From contig NZ_CP049919.1 in NCBI RefSeq assembly GCF_015624425.1, forward strand, positions 4,464,001 to 4,528,000: a stretch of 64,000 nucleotides of DNA, in the 5' to 3' direction. The DNA is from Roseateles sp. DAIF2. Lineage in GTDB: Bacteria; Pseudomonadota; Gammaproteobacteria; Burkholderiales; Burkholderiaceae_C. A program made the translations under genes and the position numbers. A model generated the notes under the pieces. That model saw nothing but the letters and a program-made list of their open reading frames with translations. It ran no database searches and was not told the origin of the DNA. Positions 34,791 to 44,159 of this stretch are shown here, piece after piece (position 1 is the stretch's first letter; the number at the start of each line of letters is the position of its first letter).

Positions 34791-35900
34791 CTAGACGGGC
34801 AGCCAGCGCTCCAACAGCAACTCGTACTCTCCAAGGATCTGCTCCCAGGTCAAGCCGTTCAGGAACCTCTCCTTGCTGGCCTCTCGCATGCCCGTCAAAG
34901 CGCTGCTCGTATCCGCCTTCATCAAAGAGTCCAGCACATTGGAAAAGCTATCGGCGTCCGTGAAGTAGCGCGCGCCGCTGCCTGCTACCCAGCGGTTGAA
35001 GCGGTTGTCATGCGCAATCACGGCATTACCAGCGCCCAAGGCTTCAACGAGGGACGGATTCGTGCCGCCGACCTGATGCCCATGCACATAGGCAGCGCTG
35101 TGAAAGCGCAGCGCTTGCACGACGGGTTTGTCATAGATAGCCCCAGGGAAGATAACCTCGGAGCTGGCCGCCGCCCTGACGGCCCGGTGATAGGCATTGC
35201 TCTCGTTGTAATTGCCCAGCACCACAAGCTTCATGCCGCGTTGCCGCCTGGAAAAGCCACTGACAACTTCCAGGATCGAATTCTCCGGCTCGGCTCTGGC
35301 AATGACCGTCAGGTAGCGCCCCGGCTCAAGTCCGAGCGCTCGTACCGGCTGCTCTGACAAGGCTTCGAGTTGATCGGCGCCATAGGCAATGGTCGTGATC
35401 TTGGCCGGCCGCACCCTCGAGCTCAGATGCACCTTGATCTCCGGATGGTCTGCGACCAGATGATTACCCAACCAGCAGCCGGCCCAGTCATTCAACCAAA
35501 ACCAGGTCTTTGCGGGCCCGCTCCACTTGGCGCGGGACCATTCGATGCCGTCCATGTTGATCACATTGGGGATACCCTTGATGCGCAGCACAGCACAGAA
35601 GATGGCCGTGTTGTAGCCCAGCGTGAGACACAGATCCCTGTTCTGCGCCGCATGCAGCGTCGCCTTCCAGTCAAAAACAATGGTGCTCTTGGGCCCATCC
35701 CCTTCAACCGCAATGTTGATGCGCTCCACCCCCTGCCAACTGTCTTCCCAGACGCCACCTTGCCCCTCATGCTGGCAGTAGACGATCACGCGCCAACCAC
35801 GCCGCACCAGGAACAGCGCCAGGTGCTCGGCAAAGGTTTCAAATCCGCCATGTGCCGCGGGGACTCCACGGGTCCCGAGTATTCTGAGAACTTTCTTCAT
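34791..35900 (-). CDS. Glycosyltransferase with DUF1972 domain (rhamnosyltransferase-like)
   Basis: GT4-type transferase of 369 residues. The N-terminal DUF1972 domain is clear (RILGTRGVPAAHGGFETFAEHLA), followed by VYCQHEG and NMDGIEWSRAKW. The C-terminal GT-B half has LTVIARAEPENSI, the GNYNESNAYH segment and VGGTNPSLVEALGAGN as the donor-binding region. Characterised members such as Cps2T are beta-1,4-rhamnosyltransferases, which fits the complete rfbBDAC set here, but the linkage is inferred. ATG 35900 (MKKVLRILG) is preferred over 35921. It is the last gene of the minus-strand operon and ends 5 bases from a terminator. Confidence 0.88.
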   Translation of the reverse strand: MKKVLRILGTRGVPAAHGGFETFAEHLALFLVRRGWRVIVYCQHEGQGGVWEDSWQGVERINIAVEGDGPKSTIVFDWKATLHAAQNRDLCLTLGYNTAIFCAVLRIKGIPNVINMDGIEWSRAKWSGPAKTWFWLNDWAGCWLGNHLVADHPEIKVHLSSRVRPAKITTIAYGADQLEALSEQPVRALGLEPGRYLTVIARAEPENSILEVVSGFSRRQRGMKLVVLGNYNESNAYHRAVRAAASSEVIFPGAIYDKPVVQALRFHSAAYVHGHQVGGTNPSLVEALGAGNAVIAHDNRFNRWVAGSGARYFTDADSFSNVLDSLMKADTSSALTGMREASKERFLNGLTWEQILGEYELLLERWLPV

Positions 35901-35967
35901 CAAATCGATACGCCGAGCCAAGCATCGGCGGCCTTAAGTCAAGAGATAGAAGAGGCCAGCTGCCCGG

Positions 35968-37176
35968 CTATGCCATCGCCAGATCCAGGTGGTGGCAAGT
36001 CGCCTTCACCTGGGCATCCAGCGAGAAAACTTCGCGCTGCCGCTCACGACCCGCATCGCCGAACTGACGGCGGAGTTCCGGGTTTGCAGCAAGCGTCTCA
36101 ATAGCAGCCGCCAACGCCTGCGGATCGCTCGGAGGCACGAGGAACCCGGTCGCACCGTCCTTCACTATCTCCAGCAGGCCGCCATGAGCTGACGCCACCA
36201 CCGGCTTGCCGGCTCTCATGGCTTCGATTGCCACCATGCCGAAAGGCTCAGGCTCGGTGGAAGGAACCAAGGCAATGTCAACGGCCTCCCACAGGGCATC
36301 CACGTCATTCACGAAGGGCTGAATCAGCACCTGATCTGCAATTCCGCTTTGCTCGATTTGCTGACGCAGTTCGCGCTCAAGATCCTCCTGCCCCGGGAAG
36401 ACATTCCCCACATACACCAGCGTCACGTTCCGACGAATGTGCTCGGGTAGCGCAGCAACAGCAGCCAGCGCAACCGAGTGGCCTTTCCAGCGATTGATCC
36501 GGCCTACGAGCGCGACGACCAGCCGCTCAGCATCCGCCCCCCAGCGCTCACGAAATACGACTCTTCCGGCAGGCTGGGCTTGCGTCGGGCCGATGCCATT
36601 CCAGATCACCTCGTTACGATGCTTGAGAGATGGGCTTTGCGAGTTCAGCCACTCGGCCGTCTCCTTGGAATTGCTGATCACGGAGTTGGACCCCAGCGCG
36701 ACGAGCTTGGGAAACAGGCCGGCAACCAGCCGAGGCCGCAGGATGATCTCGTGCACATGCCATACATTGGGCTTGCGCCAGAGGAAGGCGAGCACCGCGC
36801 CACCGGCCGTGGCGATGGTATTGCTGTAGACCAGATCGACACGCCGCTGCAGCCCCAGTTGCTTGGTTCGGCGGTACAGAGCTGCCAGTTCTCCCAGCAA
36901 GCGGAGCAGCCCGCGCGGTGACAAGTTAGCCCTGGCAATCTTGCCGATCGGCGCCAGATGGCATTCAACCCCGGCGTCGCGCAAGCAGTTCAACAAGGGT
37001 CCTTCGCTGGGCAACACGACAATGGGCTGAAATCCATGCGCCCGTACACCAACAGCGAGGTTGAGCACGACCTTGTCAGAACCATAGAGTTCGGCGCCCT
37101 GATGGACAAACAGCACCGTCTTTCTCGCCCGTGCCTCAGCCGGAATCACGGCCGCCCCACCATTGTTCTTTTCCAC
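35968..37176 (-). CDS. Glycosyltransferase family 4 protein
   Basis: GT-B transferase of 402 residues. The N-terminal acceptor half has VLFVHQGAELYGSDKV; the C-terminal half has LVGRINRWKGH, the NDVDALWEAVDIALVPS loop and the E-x7-E motif in EPFGMVAIEAMRAGKPVV. The start is GTG 37176, because AAGGAG lies 4 bases upstream; an ATG at 37209 would come almost directly after the previous stop and lacks such a site. Donor and acceptor are unknown; any of the sugars made in this locus is possible. Confidence 0.88.
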   Translation of the reverse strand: MEKNNGGAAVIPAEARARKTVLFVHQGAELYGSDKVVLNLAVGVRAHGFQPIVVLPSEGPLLNCLRDAGVECHLAPIGKIARANLSPRGLLRLLGELAALYRRTKQLGLQRRVDLVYSNTIATAGGAVLAFLWRKPNVWHVHEIILRPRLVAGLFPKLVALGSNSVISNSKETAEWLNSQSPSLKHRNEVIWNGIGPTQAQPAGRVVFRERWGADAERLVVALVGRINRWKGHSVALAAVAALPEHIRRNVTLVYVGNVFPGQEDLERELRQQIEQSGIADQVLIQPFVNDVDALWEAVDIALVPSTEPEPFGMVAIEAMRAGKPVVASAHGGLLEIVKDGATGFLVPPSDPQALAAAIETLAANPELRRQFGDAGRERQREVFSLDAQVKATCHHLDLAMA

Positions 37177-37215
37177 ATTACTCCTTCGGCAGCACGCCAA
37201 TGCAATCAAGGGCCA

Positions 37216-37926
37216 TCAGGCCGCTGCGACTTGTTGCGGCCGTCTGCTGCGCACAACCTTTGCGGGAATCCCCACCGCAATCGAATAGGCCGGGATATCA
37301 CCCCTGACAACCGACCCCGCCCCGATCACGCAGCCCCGCCCTACGGTGCAGCCGTCGAGAAACGTCACATTCGCACCGATCCAGCAGTCGTCGGCAACCA
37401 CAATGCCCTTCCTTACAACGCCTTGGGCGCGAATAGGCACATCAAGATCCGAAAACACATGATCCTCGGAGTGAAAGCTGACTCGCTGCCCCATGATCAC
37501 ATTGGCCCCAACCTTGACGCCTCCCGCGGCACCAACATAGGAAAAAGCACCGATCCCGGAGTTGTCGCCGATTTCAAATCCGATACCGAGGTTCGTGATG
37601 ACCCCCGTCGCCTCGATCTGCGTGTAAGGACCGATGTTCACGCGGCGGCCAATGGTCACGCCATGGGATGACAAGCCATCGATCAGGACCCCTTTCGCCA
37701 GGGTCGACCAGCTGCCAATACGTATCAGCCCCTGGTTCCTCAATGTGACGTCAGCACCGACGAACACCACGCTACGGAACGCTGTGGCGCGAGGCAGTCG
37801 CTTCCAGACCCCTCGCAATGCCCAGACCAGTCTTCGGAACAGGACCTCCACCAACGCGGAGGATGGGAGCCTTGGATCCAACCGATATGCAGGCCCCTTC
37901 ACCTTCGCCAGAATCCAATGAATCAT
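37216..37926 (-). CDS. Left-handed beta-helix acyltransferase
   Basis: Protein of 236 residues. After an N-terminal helical part (1-50), hexapeptide repeats ([LIV]-G-x-x-x) run from about 55 to 220: LIRIGSWSTLAKGVLIDG, VTIGRRVNIGPYTQIEA, VKVGANVIMGQRVSF and CTVGRGCVIGAGSVVRG. The catalytic-type His lies in FHSEDHVF. It ends with AYSIAVGIPAKVV, typical of WcaF/MaoC-like O-acetyltransferases. It is predicted to acetylate (or otherwise acylate) a sugar of the repeat unit in the cytoplasm. The SGNH hydrolase gene lies 11 bases upstream. Confidence 0.88.
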   Translation of the reverse strand: MIHWILAKVKGPAYRLDPRLPSSALVEVLFRRLVWALRGVWKRLPRATAFRSVVFVGADVTLRNQGLIRIGSWSTLAKGVLIDGLSSHGVTIGRRVNIGPYTQIEATGVITNLGIGFEIGDNSGIGAFSYVGAAGGVKVGANVIMGQRVSFHSEDHVFSDLDVPIRAQGVVRKGIVVADDCWIGANVTFLDGCTVGRGCVIGAGSVVRGDIPAYSIAVGIPAKVVRSRRPQQVAAA

Positions 37927-37937
37927 CCTCTCCTCCC

Positions 37938-38588
37938 TTACCTTTTTCGGCCTTGTTCAAGTGCGGTATACACAGCATCTGCAATCAGCCTCATGCCCTG
38001 ATCCCCTGGATGCGATGCGACTCCCTTGTTGGCATGGCCGGGAGCACGCGCCTGTGCAGACTGGGACTCCGGTGGAAGCAGGGCAAAAGTCCCGCCGTTA
38101 GCCTCGCAGAGTCGCTTCAGATCTGCGTTGCGGGTTTCGGCTGACCACCAAAGGCTGACGCACACGACTTGCTTGCCCTTGCCCCTCGCTCTTGTGATCA
38201 GCGACTCATATGCGGAGACAAACTGCGCCCATGCCCCGGGCTCCGCTTTCACGTTGTCCCCGAGAAAGAGAACCACCCGATCGGCAGCCGAGGCATCGAT
38301 CTTTTTCCACACGCTATCCGCGTTGAGCGGAGACGGGTCTTTCTCAAAGTTGCTCGCGTTCAAGGACTCGAAGCTGATCCGCGCCTGACCGCTTCCCTCG
38401 AGCTTGCGAACCGTCATGTGCACATAGTCGCTACTCCGGCTGCTGGCCGCCATGCCCCAGTCCCCGGTCCAGCCAACGGAAGGAGAAGGCACGTGATGCG
38501 TGATGCTGTTTCCGACAAACAGGATGCCGTCCGCCTGAGCAAGCCCGACGCACAGCCACAGGCCAAGTCCAACTGCCTTCTTCCGCAT
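37938..38588 (-). CDS. Secreted SGNH-type hydrolase
   Basis: Protein of 216 residues with a signal peptide (MRKKAVGLGLWLCVGLAQA). SGNH blocks are visible: FVGNSITHH (block I nucleophile Ser in GNS), VVLFLGDNVK (block III Asn in GDN) and GVASHPGDQGM (block V, His with preceding residue in the catalytic position). ATG 38588 has AAGGAG about 6 bases upstream. It is probably a periplasmic esterase that removes acyl groups from the EPS or balances the acyltransferase encoded next to it. Alternatively it could act as a transferase at the surface. Confidence 0.83.
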   Translation of the reverse strand: MRKKAVGLGLWLCVGLAQADGILFVGNSITHHVPSPSVGWTGDWGMAASSRSSDYVHMTVRKLEGSGQARISFESLNASNFEKDPSPLNADSVWKKIDASAADRVVLFLGDNVKAEPGAWAQFVSAYESLITRARGKGKQVVCVSLWWSAETRNADLKRLCEANGGTFALLPPESQSAQARAPGHANKGVASHPGDQGMRLIADAVYTALEQGRKR

Positions 38589-38644
38589 TGCAACTCCTTG
38601 AAAGATGGATGGCTCGCAAGCAAGCTGCGATCCACGGGGCTTCA

Positions 38645-39661
38645 CTACAGCTGCCGACTTTCAATAGGGGCGGCCGGATCCGTTCTCGATCCCATCACCA
38701 GGCCCCGGATAAGACCTGCCGACCAGAACGCCAGATAGGCCAGCGCTCGAAGACCCTCGGTCACGCCACGCTTTCGAATACACATGGCCAAAGCAGCCAG
38801 AGCCCAGGCCAGCAGGCAAGCCGCAAACGGCCAGCTCGTCCAGGGCAGGATGGCGGTAGCGAGGACCGTAGCCGTCATCAAGAGCGCAAGCACGACGTAC
38901 TGCTTCAGCAGCTTCACCGCCCGCCAGAAATGCGGGGATCCAACGCAAGCCCGGATCAACTCCCCTGCGCCATTGACATACTTGGAGACCCAGCGTTTTC
39001 TGAGCAGCGCCCAAGTCGCCTCGGCATGCCCCCTATGCTGTACTGCGGATAGTGGGATCCGGACCATGCGCCACCCCTTTGAGCGGAGCCGCAAGCCTAG
39101 GTCCTTCTCCTCGTAGGCATGCAAGTTCCGGTCGGTGATGTACCCCAGTTCGTCCAGGGCAACGCGCTTGTAGATGCCTCCGCCATCGAGCCAATCTTTC
39201 TCACCGTGCCATTCGCCGCTGGTGAACTGTTCGACCAGGCGTTTGCGCAACTGGAACTCGTAGTTTCCACTTCCCAATTCCGACATGTCACCGGCAACGC
39301 CAGCGAGATGATCGTTGGCCTTCAGGCAGGTTATCGCCTCGTCAATAAAGCCCGGTATGCACTCCATGTCGCCATCAAGCAGGTAAACATAGGTACCTCG
39401 AGCGATCTGGAAACCCAACTGAGCGCCGATGCCGCACGAGCGATCCTCGCGCCGCACCAGCTGGATGACCCGCGCGCCCGCTGCTTTAGCCAAAGCCGCA
39501 GTGTCGTCGTCGGAAAGGCTGTCGGCCACGATGATCTCGTGGCTGAAATTGCGGGCTGCCTCCTTCACCGCAGCGATCGTCCGCTGAATATGCGTCGCCT
39601 CATTCAGCGTCTTGATGATGATGGACAACTCTATCGTCGGTGCGTCTGTCAATGTCGACAT
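38645..39661 (-). CDS. Glycosyltransferase family 2 protein with C-terminal membrane helices
   Basis: Protein of 338 residues. The GT-A domain shows LSIIIKTLNEATHI (N-terminal strand), IIVADSLSDDDT, the DxD-type LLDGDME near residue 95 and a W-x-D-GGGIYKR acceptor segment with EEKDLGLRL. Two or three hydrophobic helices follow (about 255-320), so it is membrane-attached. It adds a sugar to the lipid-linked repeat unit; donor unknown. It lies 6 bases upstream of the GT2-wzx junction and is tightly packed with wzx. Confidence 0.9.
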   Translation of the reverse strand: MSTLTDAPTIELSIIIKTLNEATHIQRTIAAVKEAARNFSHEIIVADSLSDDDTAALAKAAGARVIQLVRREDRSCGIGAQLGFQIARGTYVYLLDGDMECIPGFIDEAITCLKANDHLAGVAGDMSELGSGNYEFQLRKRLVEQFTSGEWHGEKDWLDGGGIYKRVALDELGYITDRNLHAYEEKDLGLRLRSKGWRMVRIPLSAVQHRGHAEATWALLRKRWVSKYVNGAGELIRACVGSPHFWRAVKLLKQYVVLALLMTATVLATAILPWTSWPFAACLLAWALAALAMCIRKRGVTEGLRALAYLAFWSAGLIRGLVMGSRTDPAAPIESRQL

Positions 39662-39667
39662 GGTCGT

Positions 39668-41185
39668 TCAGAAAATGAAAACAGGCTTGGGCAGCAGAGC
39701 ATTCAGCATCGCGCGCTCGGTCGGTCGAAATACTGACAGGAGACGCACGAGAATGAGGTAGAAAACCAATAGAAAAATTGCCACCACACCCTGCGTAAAA
39801 CCGGAAGAAGATAACGTTCTGGCTGTGACCAACGCCACAGTCAAACCCACGCCCAGCCCGAAGAACACCAGCAGCGCACGCCAATCTGGAGCATAGGCAT
39901 ATCCACTACGGCGCAGGTACCAGCTGGCAAAGAAGTTGTAAATCAGCGCACTGGTTGCCGCCGCGCCAATTGCTCCTAACCCGCCCCAAAGAGGCACGAG
40001 GAACAAGGCAATGGGAAACCCTAGGGCCGACAAAAGACCCGCGTAGAACTGCATAGCATTGCGTTCCAGCGTACTGGCTAGCATGCTAAGGATCGCTTGG
40101 TGGCTTGCGGGCACGAGAAGACAGAGCGCACCAACCAGCAACCAATGCCCATCAGCATATTTCCCCTTGGTCAATAGCCCTAGTAGGTCGCCACCATATG
40201 CGACCGATAGGGAGATTGCCGGCAAAAGCAGCAGAAGATTGAGCTTAAGGATCAGCCGCCCCATTTGATTCAAATCTTCGAAATCACCAGTCCGCACATA
40301 ACGACTGATAAAAACAGGCCTTATCAAACGCTGCAACAGCGTGGCAGGCAAATATCTTTGGACAATATCTGCCAAATTCGCAGCAAACCCATAGCTTGCA
40401 GCTGCTACGGAGCCCAAGAGTCGCGCCACCAATAGTTTCATTACATCAGCGCTAAAAAACTGGAACACCAGTTGCGCTACGTAATTAAAGGTCGCGAAAC
40501 GACCCAGGCGATATTTGTTCTGCTGAACAAGCTGCCATCCTTGAAGAAGGCCAGCACGATGGAAGAACCGGGCCAGCAGGGACAAGGCGAGCAATGCAGC
40601 AAACGCGCCAGAAAAAATCTCTGTCATCACGAGCGCGTGCAAATCCAAGCTCGACGTGAAATAGAGCGCACAAATAGCAAGAAGCTTGCTTGCGAGGTAT
40701 AAGCTCATGCAAGCCTGCGCATGCTTTTGTCGCAACATTGCTTCAAGCAGAACGCTAGCAAAGCTCAAAGCACCAAAGCAGGCAACGGCAACAACCCATA
40801 GGCGCAACACATCACCGATGGATGGCATACCAATGAGTGTACTCAGCCCATTTGCCGCGAACATGCCGACGACTATCACCCCCCCCAGCGTCACAAGCCG
40901 TGCGACCAAAGCGGAAACCACAAAGCCCAGCAGTTTCTCATCGGGGTACTTAGTCCGGAATTCAGGGAGGAAACGTTCCGCCGTGGCATCCACGCCCAAA
41001 TTCGACACGGCCAGCAGCGTCGATTGCAATGCGACCAACGCCACATAGCTGCCGTACTCGCTGATCGGCATCCATCGCGCCAAAACAATCAATGTTGAGG
41101 CGCCTACGACTGCATTGAGAGCTTTACCAAGAAAAAAATGAAGGATGGAAGCTTTAACAGTGGATTTCCCGTACCCACCACTCAT
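39668..41185 (-). CDS. wzx: Polysaccharide flippase Wzx
   Basis: Integral membrane protein of 505 residues with about 12-14 hydrophobic segments and the Polysacc_synt/MATE-like N-terminus (FFLGKALNAVVGASTLIVLARWM). It is predicted to move undecaprenyl-diphosphate-linked repeat units across the inner membrane. The start overlaps the wzy stop by 4 bases. The coding sequence is markedly lower in G+C and uses more A/T-ending codons than epsB-fcl or epsD-epsG, a sign of separate origin. As usual for Wzx, little sequence conservation is expected; the topology and position carry the call. Confidence 0.88.
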   Translation of the reverse strand: MSGGYGKSTVKASILHFFLGKALNAVVGASTLIVLARWMPISEYGSYVALVALQSTLLAVSNLGVDATAERFLPEFRTKYPDEKLLGFVVSALVARLVTLGGVIVVGMFAANGLSTLIGMPSIGDVLRLWVVAVACFGALSFASVLLEAMLRQKHAQACMSLYLASKLLAICALYFTSSLDLHALVMTEIFSGAFAALLALSLLARFFHRAGLLQGWQLVQQNKYRLGRFATFNYVAQLVFQFFSADVMKLLVARLLGSVAAASYGFAANLADIVQRYLPATLLQRLIRPVFISRYVRTGDFEDLNQMGRLILKLNLLLLLPAISLSVAYGGDLLGLLTKGKYADGHWLLVGALCLLVPASHQAILSMLASTLERNAMQFYAGLLSALGFPIALFLVPLWGGLGAIGAAATSALIYNFFASWYLRRSGYAYAPDWRALLVFFGLGVGLTVALVTARTLSSSGFTQGVVAIFLLVFYLILVRLLSVFRPTERAMLNALLPKPVFIF

Positions 41186-42696
41186 CTCTTCTCACCAGAA
41201 TTACTCTCGCGCCACCAATAGACTATATAGCCCAGGAAAAACATACATAAGAACTGCATGGGCGGACTTCCAGCGGAGGTTTGCTCATAGAAGACGGATA
41301 AAAACATAATAACCATAGCCGCTTGAGCGCTGGTCAATACTGCACGATGCCAGGGCGGAATACTCTTATGTTGAGATAATTGTTGAGCCCGCAAGAATCC
41401 GACCACGAAAACTGACTGAAACACCAAAAAACCCAGCAATCCTGTTTCCCACAGAATTTTCACCGCGCCCGTCGTGTCCAGCATATACCCATATTTCTGG
41501 ACTGCGGTTCCCATCCCGATCAAACTACTAACGCCAACAGCGCTCGCCAGCCCATGGCCTATCAAGAGGTTCAATGGATTGTCCATCATTGAGTGACTAT
41601 TCCACCAGAACACCAAGGAGCCGACGCGGCCTAGACTCGCTGTTGTCACACGAAAATTCGGATCAAAGCTGTAACCCAAACGCTTGACAATCGCATCCAC
41701 AAGCCCCTGATTATTATCGGTCTGCCAATACATATAGTGATAACCAGCCAAAAGCGCCACAACAAGGCCAATCATCACAAAGGCGCCCATGAAAAAACGT
41801 ATAGGCCGTCTAACTATATAATCTCGATAAACAATCAATGCACCGAGTGGAAGCAGGAGAACAACCACCTTCGATTCGCTTAGAGCCATTGCTGCCAAGC
41901 CAAATATGACGATCGCACCAAAGGCGAGCTTTCCCAGCATCTTCTCTTTGTGCAAGGATGCAGCGATTATCAGAACAATAGCTAGAAATACCCCTAGCGA
42001 CCCACTTTCCCCACCCCCGAATTTCTCACCACCGAATGTTCCGACAATACTATCCCAGGGCGATCCTGGATAACCACCTGCAATTCGTTGTGGGACAACC
42101 ACGAATTTTTGATAAATACAAAACACCCATTGGACGGATGTAATTGCCATCAACGATAAAAATACCGCCCTAAGGAGTCTTTCTGGAGGTCGGCAGTAAG
42201 CAACATATGCAAATACGCCAAGGAACGGCAGGAATATACGAATCCCGACAAACCAATCAAGTACAGGGACAAGGTTCGCAACTGAGGCGAACACGATTAT
42301 CACCCACCACAAAACCAGGAGTATTGCGATCCCACCGGCCTCGCCTCCCAAATCTCCCCTGCGGCTAAAGAAAACTTTAGCAAGAGAAATGAGCAATAGA
42401 GTTGCACCGAGAGCCGAAATTAGCCATTGGAGCTGACCAATCCCAAGAAAAGACTTAAGAAGCCCGGAAATCACCAACGTCAGCCCGGCAACTGCCACCA
42501 AGCAGATATCCGGGCGCATGAACAAAAACGCAGCCGGCAACGCTACGACTACCGGAATGGCGAGTACGTATATCCCGAGTCCGAGCGCCAACCCCGTGAG
42601 CACCGCGATCAACAAAATGCCGACGATCAACAGCGCTCCAATGGAATCAAACCTTTGGATTCGTCCACGAGGCAGCGCAGCACTTATCATGCCCAT
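41182..42696 (-). CDS. wzy: O-antigen/EPS polymerase Wzy-like membrane protein
   Basis: Membrane protein of 504 residues with about 12 transmembrane segments and one large periplasmic loop (about 310-385, containing YWQTDNNQG and SFDPNFRVTTASLGR) typical of O-antigen ligase/polymerase folds. A second conserved patch reads LIGHGLASAV. It is predicted to join repeat units in the periplasm. It is clearly AT-rich: 29 of 60 bases in 41221-41280 are G or C. It overlaps wzx by 4 bases. A ligase role is less likely because the locus lacks LPS-core genes. Confidence 0.85.
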   Translation of the reverse strand: MGMISAALPRGRIQRFDSIGALLIVGILLIAVLTGLALGLGIYVLAIPVVVALPAAFLFMRPDICLVAVAGLTLVISGLLKSFLGIGQLQWLISALGATLLLISLAKVFFSRRGDLGGEAGGIAILLVLWWVIIVFASVANLVPVLDWFVGIRIFLPFLGVFAYVAYCRPPERLLRAVFLSLMAITSVQWVFCIYQKFVVVPQRIAGGYPGSPWDSIVGTFGGEKFGGGESGSLGVFLAIVLIIAASLHKEKMLGKLAFGAIVIFGLAAMALSESKVVVLLLPLGALIVYRDYIVRRPIRFFMGAFVMIGLVVALLAGYHYMYWQTDNNQGLVDAIVKRLGYSFDPNFRVTTASLGRVGSLVFWWNSHSMMDNPLNLLIGHGLASAVGVSSLIGMGTAVQKYGYMLDTTGAVKILWETGLLGFLVFQSVFVVGFLRAQQLSQHKSIPPWHRAVLTSAQAAMVIMFLSVFYEQTSAGSPPMQFLCMFFLGYIVYWWRESNSGEKR

Positions 42697-42758
42697 AGAC
42701 GATCGCTGCCTTCACTCTTTCTCATATTGCACGCCTTCGGCTCCCCAGTAGGACTGGT

Positions 42759-44159
42759 CTAGGCATCCAGTCTGAATTCATTGCGGTAGTCAATTGATTT
42801 ACCTAGACGGCTCTTAATACGATAGAGCCACCGGTACATTTGCAAAGTCAGAGTCATCTGTGCATCGTATGTTTTCAGGCCCAACTCTCCACCATGAACT
42901 TGCGCCAGCATGGCCTCGCGACTCTTCCTGCGAAGCCTCTCACGCAACTTCTGCTCGAGCTTGAAGAAAACGCCGAAGTTTTTATGCGGGAGGACTCGCT
43001 TACTGGGCACAGCGGTTCCTGCAGCTAAGGCCAGCCTGTATCGAAGTCCCGCGCGTCTATGATTTAATCCACCTCGCTGAGACTCCATTACGGACTGCTC
43101 ATCAACGCGTTCTGCCCACAGTTCGGATTCGCGAGCAGTTTCCAAGATATCGTTGATCTCTGCAGATCTCGTCACGACAAGACTTGTCCCGAGTCCATCG
43201 GTAACGTACTTCGGTAGCCACGCATCCATAATAGCGATATCGGCAGTCTCGGCAAAAACGTCGTCACAGAAGTCGCAGGCCTTGGGTTTAAACAGCCCCA
43301 TCCCCCAATTGGCACCTATTTCACGATTTCCGATTCGTTTAACAAAATGCTCTCCGTCTTGCGATGTCGCGCTGGCTTCAAAGTAATATTCGTCAGCTCG
43401 TGCCAGTGGATTTTTGCGTCGGAAACATGCATCTTCGGCGACTCGCTCCATACCAGACCGTCGCGTCAAGTACTCCAGATAAAGCGCGCTCTTCATCTGC
43501 CCGCAGACTATCCCGATCTGATAGACGATGCGCTCCCGAAGCAGCGGGTGCTCACGCTTGAGTTGCCTCAATGCCTTATGAAAACAGGGCACCCCTGTAA
43601 TGGCATAGCGACCCGGGTTCTCAAGAACATACTTTAGTATTCGGTCGTAACTAACTGGATAGTAAAATGACGTTGCTGTGGTGGACAGCTCTTCAGAATT
43701 TGAAATTACTTTAAAATCAAAGAAACGATCCCCGTCAGCCGTACGCCCTACGGCGATTACCTTGTCGACCTTATTGGTATCCAGAAGCTTTCCAAGAAGC
43801 CAGGTCGCAATGCCGCCAGAAGACCCAGCGCTGCGATGCTTATGAGAATAAGCTGCATACAGTCCGCTATAGAATCCGACCTCTTCACCGCGACTGATAC
43901 CCGGCAGCTTCGCAAACTCTGCCTCAGCCAACACCGACTCAGACGGTGCGCTCGTAGAAAAGGGGCACACTTTGTCCACCGCCATCGACTGGGCGGCAGA
44001 GGCGGAATTCATCTTTACTGTCAATTCCCCATACTCGTTGAAGTCAATCTTCGCTGAGCCATTGGAGACAGTACATGCACCGCATCCGATGCAGAACCCC
44101 TTCTCAGCCACTGCTGTAGCGCTGAGAGCTATCGCCACGGACGGGCGATTGGCCGTCAT
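42759..44159 (-). CDS. FrhB-like Fe-S flavoprotein (coenzyme F420 hydrogenase/dehydrogenase beta subunit family)
   Basis: Protein of 466 residues. An N-terminal cluster motif CIGCGACTV (Cys at about 23, 26 and 29) with CPF later forms a 4Fe-4S ferredoxin-like site. The FrhB N- and C-terminal domains follow, with GSSGGIATWLL, ITGVPCFHKALRQLK and KACDFCDDVFAETADIAIMDAW. Such proteins recur beside polysaccharide pyruvyltransferases, but their reaction in EPS synthesis is not established. The 4-base overlap with the pyruvyltransferase gene indicates obligate co-translation. F420 itself is not expected in this group, so the electron carrier is probably flavin or another cofactor. AT-rich like its neighbours. 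Confidence 0.88.
   Translation of the reverse strand: MTANRPSVAIALSATAVAEKGFCIGCGACTVSNGSAKIDFNEYGELTVKMNSASAAQSMAVDKVCPFSTSAPSESVLAEAEFAKLPGISRGEEVGFYSGLYAAYSHKHRSAGSSGGIATWLLGKLLDTNKVDKVIAVGRTADGDRFFDFKVISNSEELSTTATSFYYPVSYDRILKYVLENPGRYAITGVPCFHKALRQLKREHPLLRERIVYQIGIVCGQMKSALYLEYLTRRSGMERVAEDACFRRKNPLARADEYYFEASATSQDGEHFVKRIGNREIGANWGMGLFKPKACDFCDDVFAETADIAIMDAWLPKYVTDGLGTSLVVTRSAEINDILETARESELWAERVDEQSVMESQRGGLNHRRAGLRYRLALAAGTAVPSKRVLPHKNFGVFFKLEQKLRERLRRKSREAMLAQVHGGELGLKTYDAQMTLTLQMYRWLYRIKSRLGKSIDYRNEFRLDA

Noticed and set aside
42759..44159. Genuine coenzyme F420-reducing hydrogenase subunit
   Set aside because: No hydrogenase large or small subunit is nearby and the gene is locked into an EPS operon.
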